DNA from: an uncultured Gemmatimonadota bacterium
GTDB taxonomy: Bacteria > Gemmatimonadota > Gemmatimonadetes > Gemmatimonadales > Gemmatimonadaceae
Length of the DNA stretch: 8,326 bases
Direction of reading: 5' to 3'
Assembly: GCA_946479015.1 (NCBI GenBank)
Contig: CAMLEQ010000152.1
Span: 1-8,326, forward strand
The notes beneath the pieces were generated by a model, which was not told the origin of the DNA, ran no database searches, and saw only the letters and a list, made by a program, of their open reading frames with translations. This document shows, piece after piece, positions 1 to 5,511 of this stretch; position 1 is the stretch's first letter, and every line of letters starts with the position of its first letter. The position numbers and the translations under genes were made by a program.

Positions 1-2226
1 CCCCTTGAGCCAGCGCGCGAGGAACCGGTCGGAGACGTGCTGGATGAGCCGGTAGCTCTGCGCGTCGTACGCCGCGCCGTGGTGTCCCGGCGGGTAGATG
101 CGGAGATCCACGTCCTTCCCGGCCTCGGTGAGCGCGGTGAGAAGCTGCATGGTGTTCTGCGGGTGGACGTTGTCGTCCATCATCGAGTGGATCACCAGCA
201 GGTGCCCGTCGAGCTTCCCCGCGTTCTCGATCGCCGAGCTGGCGGCGTAACCCGCGGCGTTGTCCCCGAGCAGCCCCATGTACCGCTCGGTGTAGATGGT
301 GTCGTACAGCCGCCAGTCACCCACGGCGGAGTTGGCCACCCCCACGGTGAACACATCGGGGTACATCTCCATCGTGTACACCGTCGCGTAGCCGCCGTAG
401 CTGGTCCCGATGATCCCCATGTGCTTCGCGTCCACGTACGGGAGCGTCGCCAGGTAGTGTGCGGTCTCGGCGAAGTCGTGCGACTCCCACTTGCCGAGGT
501 GCTCGTACACCACCTTCTCGAACGCGCTGCCGTAGTTGTTCGACCCGCGGTTGTTCACTCCCACCACGATGTACCCCCGCTGCGCCAGCCACTGCAGCCA
601 GCCGCTGGGGTTGAACTGGTCGTACACCTCCTGCGAGCCCGGGCCGCCGTACACCGAGAAGATCACCGGGTACTTGCGCGTGGAGTCGAACGGGACCGGC
701 TTGATCATGAACGCGTCGATCCGCACGGAGTCGGACGTCGTGAAGGCGAACGGCTCGGCCGGCGAATACGCGTGCGAGGCCAGCCACTGTCCCACCTGCG
801 CGTTGTCCTCGAGCGTGCGGAGCATCTTCTTCGATGCCGTGCTCCACAGCTCCACGCGCGCGGGCTGGTGCACGGACGACCAGTCGTCGATGTACCACCG
901 CGTGTCGGGAGACATGTCGATCTCGTGCTTCCCGGCGGTGGTGGTGACGCGCCGCGCGTGGGAGCCGTCGAAGCGGACCTCGTAGAGCTGCCGCTGCAGC
1001 GGCGAGTCCTGCGTGGACGAGTAGTAGATGAGCCGCCGCTTGGGGTCGATCCCCTCGATGCGCGTGACGCTCCACTTCCCGTGCGTCACCTGGTCGATCA
1101 GCTTCCCCGAGTAGTCGTAGCGGTAGATGTGCTGCCAGCCGTCGCGGTCGGAGATCCAGAAGAACTCGTGCGTCCCCTCGGGGAAGGACATCATGTCCTG
1201 GATCCCGGCGTAGAAGTCGTACACGTCGATCCACGTCTTCGACGTCTCAGTCATCACCTGGCGCCGGCCGCCGGTGTTCACGTCGAAGAAGAAGAGCTTC
1301 ATCACGTTCTGTGGCCGGTTGAGCGTGATGACGGCGATCGTGTCCGGGTGGCTCGTCCAGTAGATGCGTGGGATGTAGAGCTCCCCCTTCTCGCCGGTGT
1401 CGAGCCAGCGCTGCTGCCCGCTCTTCACGTCCACGACGCCGATGCGGACGGTGGGGTTGGAGTCGCCCGGCTGCGGGATGCGGATGCGATCCCACTCCGG
1501 ATGCCGTCCCGAGTAGTCGGTGAGCTGCACCACCGGCTCCGCGCGCTCGTCCACCTGCCAGTAGGCGATGTGGCGGCTGTCCGGGGACCAGTTCCAGGCC
1601 TGGGCCATCCCGAACTCCTCCTCGTACACCCAGTCGAAGTGGCCGTTGAACACGTGCTCGGTGGCATCGTGCGTGAGCCGCTTCTCCGAGTGGTGCGCGA
1701 GGTCCTCCACGTACATGTCGCCGCCGCGCTCGAAGCCGAGCATCGTGCCGTCGGGGGAGAGCTCCGCGGTGCGCGCGCCGCGCGTGGCGAGCTGCAGCCG
1801 GTGGTCGGCGAGCGAGTAGATGTAGTAGTCGGAGGTGCCGGAGCGCCGGTAGATCTGCTGGAAGTGGGTCTGGAAGACGAGGTGCTTGGAGTCGTGCGCC
1901 CACTGGAACGACTCGTACGAGAACGGCTCGGCGGTGTCGGGGAAGGTGAGGCCGTCGGCGGTGAAGAGGAGGGTGTCGCGGCCCGTGGCCGGGTCGAGGG
2001 CGCGGATCACCTCGTTCCCTGTCCTGGGGTCGCGCTCGGTGTACGAGAAGCGCGCGCCGCCGTCGATCCAGTTCACATCGCTCGGCCCCTGGTGCCCGGC
2101 CAGGGCGCTCGTGGCGCGCAGGGCATCCTCGAGGCTCGAGAAGCGCTGTTTCTCCTGCGCGTGGACGGCGATCGGGGCGACGAGCAGCGCCGTCGCCACC
2201 ACGTACGTCGCGTATCGTGCGTGCAT
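1..2226 (-). CDS. Dipeptidyl-peptidase IV-like serine peptidase (S9B), C-terminus cut by window edge
   Basis: Reading leftward from ATG at 2224-2226, 742 codons stay open to base 1. Residues 1-23 form a signal peptide (hydrophobic core, then VHA before Gln24), so the protein is exported. Residues ~90-455 fit the DPP-IV N-terminal beta-propeller and include DWVYEEEF; its last two Glu (203, 204) match the Glu pair that grips the substrate N-terminus in DPP-IV. The alpha/beta-hydrolase part follows: VYGGPGSQ with Tyr526 (oxyanion hole), GTSYGGY with nucleophile Ser609, DDNVHP with Asp684, and GHHG with His716. The Ser-Asp-His spacing (75, 32) is close to human DPP4 (78, 32). Known family activity is release of X-Pro/X-Ala dipeptides; here it probably acts in peptide scavenging in the periplasm. 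Only a few C-terminal residues should be missing. The start is chosen for the signal peptide; no strong Shine-Dalgarno is seen. Family assignment is very secure; exact substrate is inferred. Confidence 0.95.
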   Translation of the reverse strand, partial: MHARYATYVVATALLVAPIAVHAQEKQRFSSLEDALRATSALAGHQGPSDVNWIDGGARFSYTERDPRTGNEVIRALDPATGRDTLLFTADGLTFPDTAEPFSYESFQWAHDSKHLVFQTHFQQIYRRSGTSDYYIYSLADHRLQLATRGARTAELSPDGTMLGFERGGDMYVEDLAHHSEKRLTHDATEHVFNGHFDWVYEEEFGMAQAWNWSPDSRHIAYWQVDERAEPVVQLTDYSGRHPEWDRIRIPQPGDSNPTVRIGVVDVKSGQQRWLDTGEKGELYIPRIYWTSHPDTIAVITLNRPQNVMKLFFFDVNTGGRRQVMTETSKTWIDVYDFYAGIQDMMSFPEGTHEFFWISDRDGWQHIYRYDYSGKLIDQVTHGKWSVTRIEGIDPKRRLIYYSSTQDSPLQRQLYEVRFDGSHARRVTTTAGKHEIDMSPDTRWYIDDWSSVHQPARVELWSTASKKMLRTLEDNAQVGQWLASHAYSPAEPFAFTTSDSVRIDAFMIKPVPFDSTRKYPVIFSVYGGPGSQEVYDQFNPSGWLQWLAQRGYIVVGVNNRGSNNYGSAFEKVVYEHLGKWESHDFAETAHYLATLPYVDAKHMGIIGTSYGGYATVYTMEMYPDVFTVGVANSAVGDWRLYDTIYTERYMGLLGDNAAGYAASSAIENAGKLDGHLLVIHSMMDDNVHPQNTMQLLTALTEAGKDVDLRIYPPGHHGAAYDAQSYRLIQHVSDRFLARWLKG

Positions 2227-2308
2227 GCGGTGAGTCACCGGTGAGGGTTCGAGTGCGGAGCGCCGCGACCGGCCGGCGCCGGACCGCGAAGGCTCGCCGG
2301 AGTGGGAC

Positions 2309-2322
2309 GGCGGCCGGCCGCC
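2309..2322. repeat. 14-bp GC palindrome in the peptidase leader region
   Basis: GGCGGCCGGCCGCC is a perfect palindrome. GTGGG (2302-2306) and CCCAC (2321-2325) flank it and could pair instead, so a transcript through here would form a strong hairpin. It lies 80-100 bases upstream of the S9 peptidase start. In DNA this rich in G and C such palindromes also arise by chance, so no function is claimed. Confidence 0.35.
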
Positions 2323-2343
2323 CACGCCTCCGGGGTCGCGCTC

Positions 2344-2359
2344 CGGATGATAACATCCG
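2344..2359 (-). promoter_or_regulatory. Candidate extended -10 promoter inside a 6-bp dyad, upstream of the S9 peptidase gene
   Basis: On the minus strand the sequence TGTTATCAT (2355 down to 2347) fits an extended -10 element, TG-n-TATAAT, with five of six hexamer bases. It sits inside the perfect dyad CGGATG-ATAA-CATCCG (2344-2359), so a dimeric regulator binding the dyad would cover the promoter. No convincing -35 lies at the usual distance, which is acceptable for an extended -10 promoter. Transcription would start near 2340, giving a leader of about 115 bases. The plus strand reads TGATAACAT at the same place, a weaker match pointing the other way, so direction is uncertain. Confidence 0.3.
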
Positions 2360-2409
2360 CGCGCGGCGTGCGGCGCATCCACTGGATGGGTGCCGGCCGC
2401 GCGGATGTT
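2352..2409. repeat. 12-bp perfect inverted repeat with a nested small hairpin, divergent intergenic region
   Basis: The arms AACATCCGCGCG (2352-2363) and CGCGCGGATGTT (2398-2409) are exact reverse complements, 34 bases apart. Between them lies a second small dyad, CATCC-ACT-GGATG (2376-2388). The structure could be a paired operator or an RNA hairpin in a leader. It lies between two divergent genes and is not placed to terminate either. Counting 2344-2349 and 2434-2438 as well, GGATG or CATCC occurs six times in about 95 bases. The repeat is directly visible; its role is inferred. Confidence 0.6.
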
Positions 2410-2483
2410 GCCGCCGCCCCCTCCGTGCGCCATCATCCGGCCAGTCCGGCGTCTCTCGCCTCGACCCTCATTCCGGAGCCCCG

Positions 2484-2663
2484 ATGAACGACAAGCAGTT
2501 GCTCGCGCTCGCGAAGAAGAACGCGGCCAAGGCGGCGGCGCCGTCGCCGAAGAAGCGGCGGCCAGTCTACGATGCCACGCTGGAGGCCACACGCCCGGCC
2601 GACGAGGTGGACGAAGGCGACGCGGCGGAGATCTTCCGCGAGATGAAGCGCCGCGAGTTCTGA
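2484..2663 (+). CDS. Small charged hypothetical protein, 59 residues
   Basis: ATG at 2484 is preceded by GGAG (2475-2478) at a 5-base spacing, a good ribosome binding site, and the frame closes with TGA at 2661-2663. The protein is very polar. A Lys/Ala-rich N-terminal half (LALAKKNAAKAAA, then PKKRRP) is followed by an acidic stretch (DEVDEGDAAE) and a short basic end (REMKRREF). There are no cysteines, no signal peptide and no membrane segment, so a small cytoplasmic protein, possibly nucleic-acid-binding or largely disordered, is likely. It is the first gene of a plus-strand group, 15 bases before the next gene. I do not recognise the family. The start signal and G/C-ending codons favour a real gene. 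Confidence 0.65.
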   Translation: MNDKQLLALAKKNAAKAAAPSPKKRRPVYDATLEATRPADEVDEGDAAEIFREMKRREF

Positions 2664-2678
2664 CGGGCGCTCCGGGCG

Positions 2679-3248
2679 ATGGCGCGGCTGCTCGTGGGGC
2701 TCGCGGCGGTCGCGGCGATCCCACTGGGGTGGCTCGCCGCCGTGCGCCTGCTCGCCGGTCTCGAGCGCCGCTCTCCGGCGGGCTACTACCTGGCCAACGC
2801 GACGGCGGGGGCGGCGGGGGCGATGGGTGCCGCGGCGGTGCTCGCCGCCGCCTGGCGCCTGAAGCTCCTCTCGGCCGGCGTCGCGGGCGGGGAGTGGCCG
2901 GCGCTCCTGGCGCTCGCCGGGGCGATCGGCGCGCTCGGCGGCGCGGGCGCCGCGGTGCGCGATCGCCACTGGTTCCACCCACGCTCCCACGATCCGTTCG
3001 GCATCGACGCGGCGCGCCGCATCCTGGCCGCCGAAGCGCGCGCGACGGTGGACGAGCGCCGCCGCACCGCGCAGCGGCTCCTGGAGCAGGCGCGTGCCCG
3101 TGACGATGTGCTGCCCCCCGAGCTCGAGGCGTACGTGCGACGGAACCGTGCGCGACCGGAGGCGCGCCTGGCGCGTGTGGCGGGGCGGGCGCATACTGGT
3201 CGCGGCGCGCTCCCGAGTGGCGACGCACGGAGCGCGCACTCATCCTGA
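2679..3248 (+). CDS. Hypothetical inner-membrane protein with three predicted helices, 189 residues
   Basis: The frame opens at ATG 2679 and ends at TGA 3246-3248. Three hydrophobic Ala/Leu/Gly-rich stretches (about residues 4-27, 36-64 and 73-93) look like membrane helices. A soluble C-terminal half follows: RDRHWFHPRSHDPFG, then a charged helical region (about 108-165) rich in Arg, Glu and Ala that could form a coiled coil. The last 20 or so residues are low in hydrophobics and look less constrained. The Shine-Dalgarno is weak (CTCCGGG), so expression may depend on coupling to the 59-residue gene 15 bases upstream. The PagL-like gene starts 23 bases downstream, suggesting a shared transcript. 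Family not recognised; membrane location is inferred from composition. Confidence 0.6.
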   Translation: MARLLVGLAAVAAIPLGWLAAVRLLAGLERRSPAGYYLANATAGAAGAMGAAAVLAAAWRLKLLSAGVAGGEWPALLALAGAIGALGGAGAAVRDRHWFHPRSHDPFGIDAARRILAAEARATVDERRRTAQRLLEQARARDDVLPPELEAYVRRNRARPEARLARVAGRAHTGRGALPSGDARSAHSS

Positions 3249-3259
3249 CCCGGGCGCGC

Positions 3260-3265
3260 GGGAGG
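3260..3265 (+). promoter_or_regulatory. Shine-Dalgarno deciding the GTG start of the PagL-like gene
   Basis: GGGAGG lies six bases before GTG at 3272. The next in-frame ATG (3305) has no comparable site, so GTG is preferred. That choice adds 11 residues in front of the hydrophobic signal segment. Confidence 0.65.
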
Positions 3266-3271
3266 CACGAC

Positions 3272-4024
3272 GTGACGATCGCTTCGGAAGCGGATCTCGC
3301 CGGGATGCGCGGCGCCGGTCGCGCCGGCCGCGCGGTGGCGAGCGGCGCCGCCGCGCTGCTGCTGGTCGCGCTGCTGGCCGCGCCCGCCGCGGCGCGCGCG
3401 CAGGGTGCCGCCGCCGAGCGCGATGCGCCCCCGCCGCCCGCCCACCACCGGAGGCACCTCGCGCCGGAGGAGGTGAGCGCGTGGGTGGGCGTCGCGAGCC
3501 ACTCCGCGTTCAAGACGCGCGTCGGCACCCCGTCGTACCGCTCGTTCTATCTGACGGCCGTGCGGGCCACGTGGCCGCTAGGCAGGGCGGACGGCGCGGT
3601 GTCGTACTTCGTGGACCTCGTGCCGCTCGCCGTCTCCACCGGGATGCCTGACTACGCCCCGGACGACGACTGCATCCCCGGCGAGCTCTGTCCGACCGCG
3701 CAGGGCACTCCCCACACGGCCTACGCCGCAGGCCTCTCGCCGCTGGGGATCGCCGTGCGCCTGGCCGGCGGCCGCCGGGTGAGCCTCTCGCTCGAGGGGA
3801 GCGGCGGCGGGCTCTGGTTCACGCGCGCCGTCCCCGATCCCAACGCCGCGCGCTTCAACTTCACCGCCGCCGCCGGCGCGTCGCTCGAGATCGCGGTGAG
3901 CCGCGAGCGCGCGCTGCGCATCGCGTACCTGTTCCACCACACGTCGAACGGCGGGCGCGCGATCGTGAACCCCGGCCTCAACTCGCACGTCATCTCGCTC
4001 GGGCTCGCGTGGCGGCGCCGGTAG
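3272..4024 (+). CDS. Acyloxyacyl hydrolase / lipid A 3-O-deacylase (PagL)-family outer-membrane protein
   Basis: The 250-residue product has a long signal peptide (core ~24-38, LLLVALLAAPAAARAQ, cleavage near 42-44) and then alternating beta-strand-like segments. Near the C-terminus lies FHHTSNGG followed by NPGLNSHVISLGLAW, the signature region of the PagL family, whose beta-barrel members remove the 3-O acyl chain from lipid A at the outer membrane. His223 and Ser225 match the catalytic His-x-Ser of PagL. Twelve residues after the Ser, where Pseudomonas PagL has its catalytic Glu, this protein has Asn237. Activity is therefore uncertain; it may be a divergent enzyme or a non-catalytic barrel. 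Two cysteines (DDDCIPGELC) lie in a probable loop and could form a disulfide. The length exceeds typical PagL because of the N-terminal extension and Pro/His-rich linker. Family assignment rests on the C-terminal motif and export signal. Confidence 0.75.
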   Translation: MTIASEADLAGMRGAGRAGRAVASGAAALLLVALLAAPAAARAQGAAAERDAPPPPAHHRRHLAPEEVSAWVGVASHSAFKTRVGTPSYRSFYLTAVRATWPLGRADGAVSYFVDLVPLAVSTGMPDYAPDDDCIPGELCPTAQGTPHTAYAAGLSPLGIAVRLAGGRRVSLSLEGSGGGLWFTRAVPDPNAARFNFTAAAGASLEIAVSRERALRIAYLFHHTSNGGRAIVNPGLNSHVISLGLAWRRR

Positions 4025-4034
4025 CCGGCGCCGC
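4012..4034 (+). terminator. Terminator-like hairpin with the TAG stop codon as its loop
   Basis: A perfect 10-bp all-GC stem (GCGGCGCCGG with its complement CCGGCGCCGC) has the three-base loop TAG at 4022-4024, the stop codon of the PagL-like gene. A pyrimidine-rich run (CTCTCTTCCC, about 4036-4045) follows instead of a clean T-tract. It could terminate or attenuate transcription before the 4068 gene, or protect the upstream mRNA. The structure is seen; the function is inferred. Confidence 0.45.
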
Positions 4035-4067
4035 GCTCTCTTCCCACTTCGTTCGGAGGGACGTCCC

Positions 4068-4628
4068 ATGACCGCCAGCGCCGCCCCCGCCGTAAAACCG
4101 TTCGAGCACGGCATTCCCAGCATCCTGTGGACGGACCTCGCCGAGGGGGGAGACCAGACCACGAAGTTCCGGCGCGAGCAGGACAGGAAGATCGTCACCA
4201 ACGCCGTGGAGTACCTGCGCAAACCGGTGAACTACAAGCGCGTGCTGACGAGCAAGACCAAGGGGATGAACTCCGACAACATCCCGCACTACCTCGGCAA
4301 GTCGGCGCTCGAGGGGTTCGCGAAGGTGCAGACCGGATCGGCGTACTGGTACGCGACCGTCGCGCTGTACAACACATCCGAGAAGAGCGCGAGGAACGCG
4401 GGGAAGCGGCGGCTGATCTTCGAGATCCTCAAGTTCTACACGCCCGAGGGGAGCTACGACGACACCGCGGGGTCGATCACCGCGCTCATCTACTCGCCGT
4501 CGCACTACGGCGAAGCCAAGAGCGGCAGCAAGCCCTCCTTCCAGCTCGTGGTGGGCCACCCCTTCGACCTCGCGTCGCTCGGGAGCCTGTACATCCCGCC
4601 GGGGACGAGCTGGGCGGACGTGGCCTGA
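4068..4628 (+). CDS. Unrecognised soluble protein, 186 residues, Lys- and Tyr-rich
   Basis: ATG 4068 follows GGAGG (4055-4059) at 8-base spacing, a strong start signal, and the frame ends with TGA at 4626-4628. There is no signal peptide, membrane segment or cysteine, so the protein is probably cytoplasmic. A basic helical stretch (~33-66, including EYLRKPVNYKRVLTSKTKG) is followed by segments with many aromatic residues (SAYWYATVALYN, ~90-101; LIFEILKFYTPEGSY, ~115-129) and a beta-rich, Gly/Pro-containing C-terminal third. Its composition differs from its Arg/Ala-rich neighbours: about 14 Lys in 186 residues and many Tyr, Asn and Ser. That pattern suggests real selection on the protein and possibly a different origin. 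I cannot name a family. It stands alone, with hairpins in the gaps on both sides. Confidence 0.8.
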   Translation: MTASAAPAVKPFEHGIPSILWTDLAEGGDQTTKFRREQDRKIVTNAVEYLRKPVNYKRVLTSKTKGMNSDNIPHYLGKSALEGFAKVQTGSAYWYATVALYNTSEKSARNAGKRRLIFEILKFYTPEGSYDDTAGSITALIYSPSHYGEAKSGSKPSFQLVVGHPFDLASLGSLYIPPGTSWADVA

Positions 4629-4647
4629 CCCCGGCGGCACCGATCCT

Positions 4648-4681
4648 GCCTCGCGAGGCTCGACGCGCGCCACCGGCGCGC
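4648..4681. repeat. Two GC inverted repeats in the gap before the lipoprotein gene
   Basis: GCCTCGCGAGGC (4648-4659) is a perfect palindrome. GCGCGCC-ACC-GGCGCGC (4665-4681) forms a 7-bp stem with a 3-base loop, ending nine bases before the lipoprotein Shine-Dalgarno (GGAGG, 4690-4694). No T-run follows. They may be a weak terminator for the 4068 gene or leader structure for the lipoprotein gene, or chance pairing in GC-rich DNA. Confidence 0.35.
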
Positions 4682-4703
4682 CCACGGCAGGAGGCCGAAC
4701 GAC

Positions 4704-5105
4704 ATGCGCTCATATCGCTCCATTCTCGTGCTCGCCGCTGCGGCGGCGGGGCTCGCCGCGTGCGCCACGAGCCCGCGCGCGGTCACCACGCAGTCCGCCT
4801 CGGGAGAGGTGGCCGGCAACGCCGAGGCGGTCTCGCTCGTGGTGCGCAACGACAACTTCGCGGACATGGACGTGTACGCCATCGCGAACGGCGAGAGCCG
4901 GCGCGTCGGCATGGTCACGGGGAACAAGACCGCGCGCTTCCGCCTCGATCCCTCGCTCTACCCATCGGGGCAGGTGTCGCTCGTGGCCAAGCCGGTCGGG
5001 GGGCGCGGCCTGGCGTCCACGGGGCCGGTGAACGTGATCCGCGGGCAGACGGTGCAGTTCACCATCGCGCCGCGTCTGGAGCAGAGCTCGGTCGAGGTGC
5101 GCTGA
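4704..5105 (+). CDS. Small predicted lipoprotein, 133 residues
   Basis: ATG 4704 has GGAGG (4690-4694) nine bases upstream; TGA at 5103-5105 ends the frame. The N-terminus is a lipoprotein signal: basic MRSYRS, hydrophobic core, then lipobox LAAC with lipidated Cys20. Residue 21 is Ala, so there is no Asp at +2 that would mark inner-membrane retention, and outer-membrane sorting is plausible. After a Ser/Thr-rich linker the mature part (~42-133) alternates hydrophobic and polar residues (VSLVVRNDNFADMDVYAI, SRRVGMVTGNKTARFRL, QVSLVAKPVGG, VNVIRGQTVQFTIAP), the pattern of a small beta-sandwich. Similar short lipoproteins with a DV-VY-RVG-V-G pattern are, to my memory, frequent in Gemmatimonadota; function unknown. 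A strong hairpin immediately follows the gene, so it probably ends its transcript. Confidence 0.85.
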   Translation: MRSYRSILVLAAAAAGLAACATSPRAVTTQSASGEVAGNAEAVSLVVRNDNFADMDVYAIANGESRRVGMVTGNKTARFRLDPSLYPSGQVSLVAKPVGGRGLASTGPVNVIRGQTVQFTIAPRLEQSSVEVR

Positions 5106-5106
5106 C

Positions 5107-5152
5107 CGCGGGCCATGGACCCGGCCAACGGGTGACGGCCGGGTCCACCGCG
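5107..5152 (+). terminator. Terminator-like stem-loop after the lipoprotein gene
   Basis: TGGACCCGGCC (5116-5126) and GGCCGGGTCCA (5137-5147) are perfect 11-bp complements around a 10-base loop. The stem can extend by five pairs (CGCGG at 5107-5111 with CCGCG at 5148-5152, allowing a four-base bulge on the left). It begins two bases after the lipoprotein stop. Only a weak T-containing tail (GTTAGTATT) follows, so a factor-assisted or imperfect intrinsic terminator is most likely. Confidence 0.55.
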
Positions 5153-5203
5153 CGTTAGTATTCGACGGGCCGAGCCGTTCCGTCGACATTCACCCGCCGT
5201 CAC

Positions 5204-5462
5204 ATGACCGAACCGCACGCCACCGAGACCGCCACGCTCGCCGGCGGCTGCTTCTGGTGCCTGGACGAGATCTTCCGCGAGCTCCGGGGGGTGGAGCGCG
5301 CCGATCGTCACGGAGATCGTCCCTTTCGATCGCTTCCATCCAGCCGAGAGCTACCACCAGGACTACTACCGGCGGAATCCGGCGCAGCCGTACTGCCGCG
5401 TGGTGCTCGAGCCGAAGGTGGCGAAGTTCCGTAAGCGCTTTCTCGAGAAGCTCGCCCGCTGA
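5204..5462 (+). pseudogene. msrA: Methionine sulfoxide reductase A remnant with internal out-of-frame deletion
   Basis: MsrA reduces methionine-S-sulfoxide in damaged proteins. From ATG 5204 the frame begins like Msr[22 protein letters not shown], with catalytic Cys16 in GGCFWC. At about 5297-5303 the homology jumps to the MsrA C-terminus in another frame (codons from 5298): [24 protein letters not shown], then [18 protein letters not shown], ending at TGA 5460-5462. About 32 N-terminal and 54 C-terminal residues remain of a family usually near 170 or more. The middle, including the conserved GxTGHAE and DPTQ regions, is absent (about 85-90 residues, inferred from family length). The original frame runs on only to a chance stop at 5432-5434, giving a 76-residue chimera. 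No convincing Shine-Dalgarno precedes the ATG. This is a real deletion or an assembly collapse; the product cannot be a working MsrA. Confidence 0.88.
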
Positions 5463-5511
5463 CGCGCCGCGCCGCCGCTCGTCAGGCACGCCGTTCCTCC
5501 CCCACCCCCGG

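Noticed and set aside
37..2244. Long plus-strand open frame of 735 codons
   Set aside because: It lies opposite the S9 peptidase, whose frame holds every catalytic motif. The product is a low-complexity Val/Arg/His/Leu string, typical of the antisense frame in GC-rich DNA.
2408..2436. Possible promoter (TTGCCG, 17 bases, CATCAT) for the 2484 gene
   Set aside because: Spacing is right but both hexamers match only four of six bases. Kept only as a possibility because it overlaps the dyad cluster.
2433..3239. Minus-strand frame of 268 codons opposite the 59- and 189-residue genes
   Set aside because: Low-complexity Arg-rich translation with no recognisable features. The plus-strand reading has a good ribosome site and membrane helices.
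5132..5161. Possible promoter (GTGACG, 18 bases, TAGTAT) before msrA
   Set aside because: Each box matches consensus at only four of six positions, and the -35 box overlaps the right arm of the terminator-like hairpin.
5204..5434. A 76-residue intact small protein starting with the MsrA motif
   Set aside because: After residue 33 the translation is nonsense, while MsrA homology continues in another frame, so this is a disrupted msrA rather than a new small gene.
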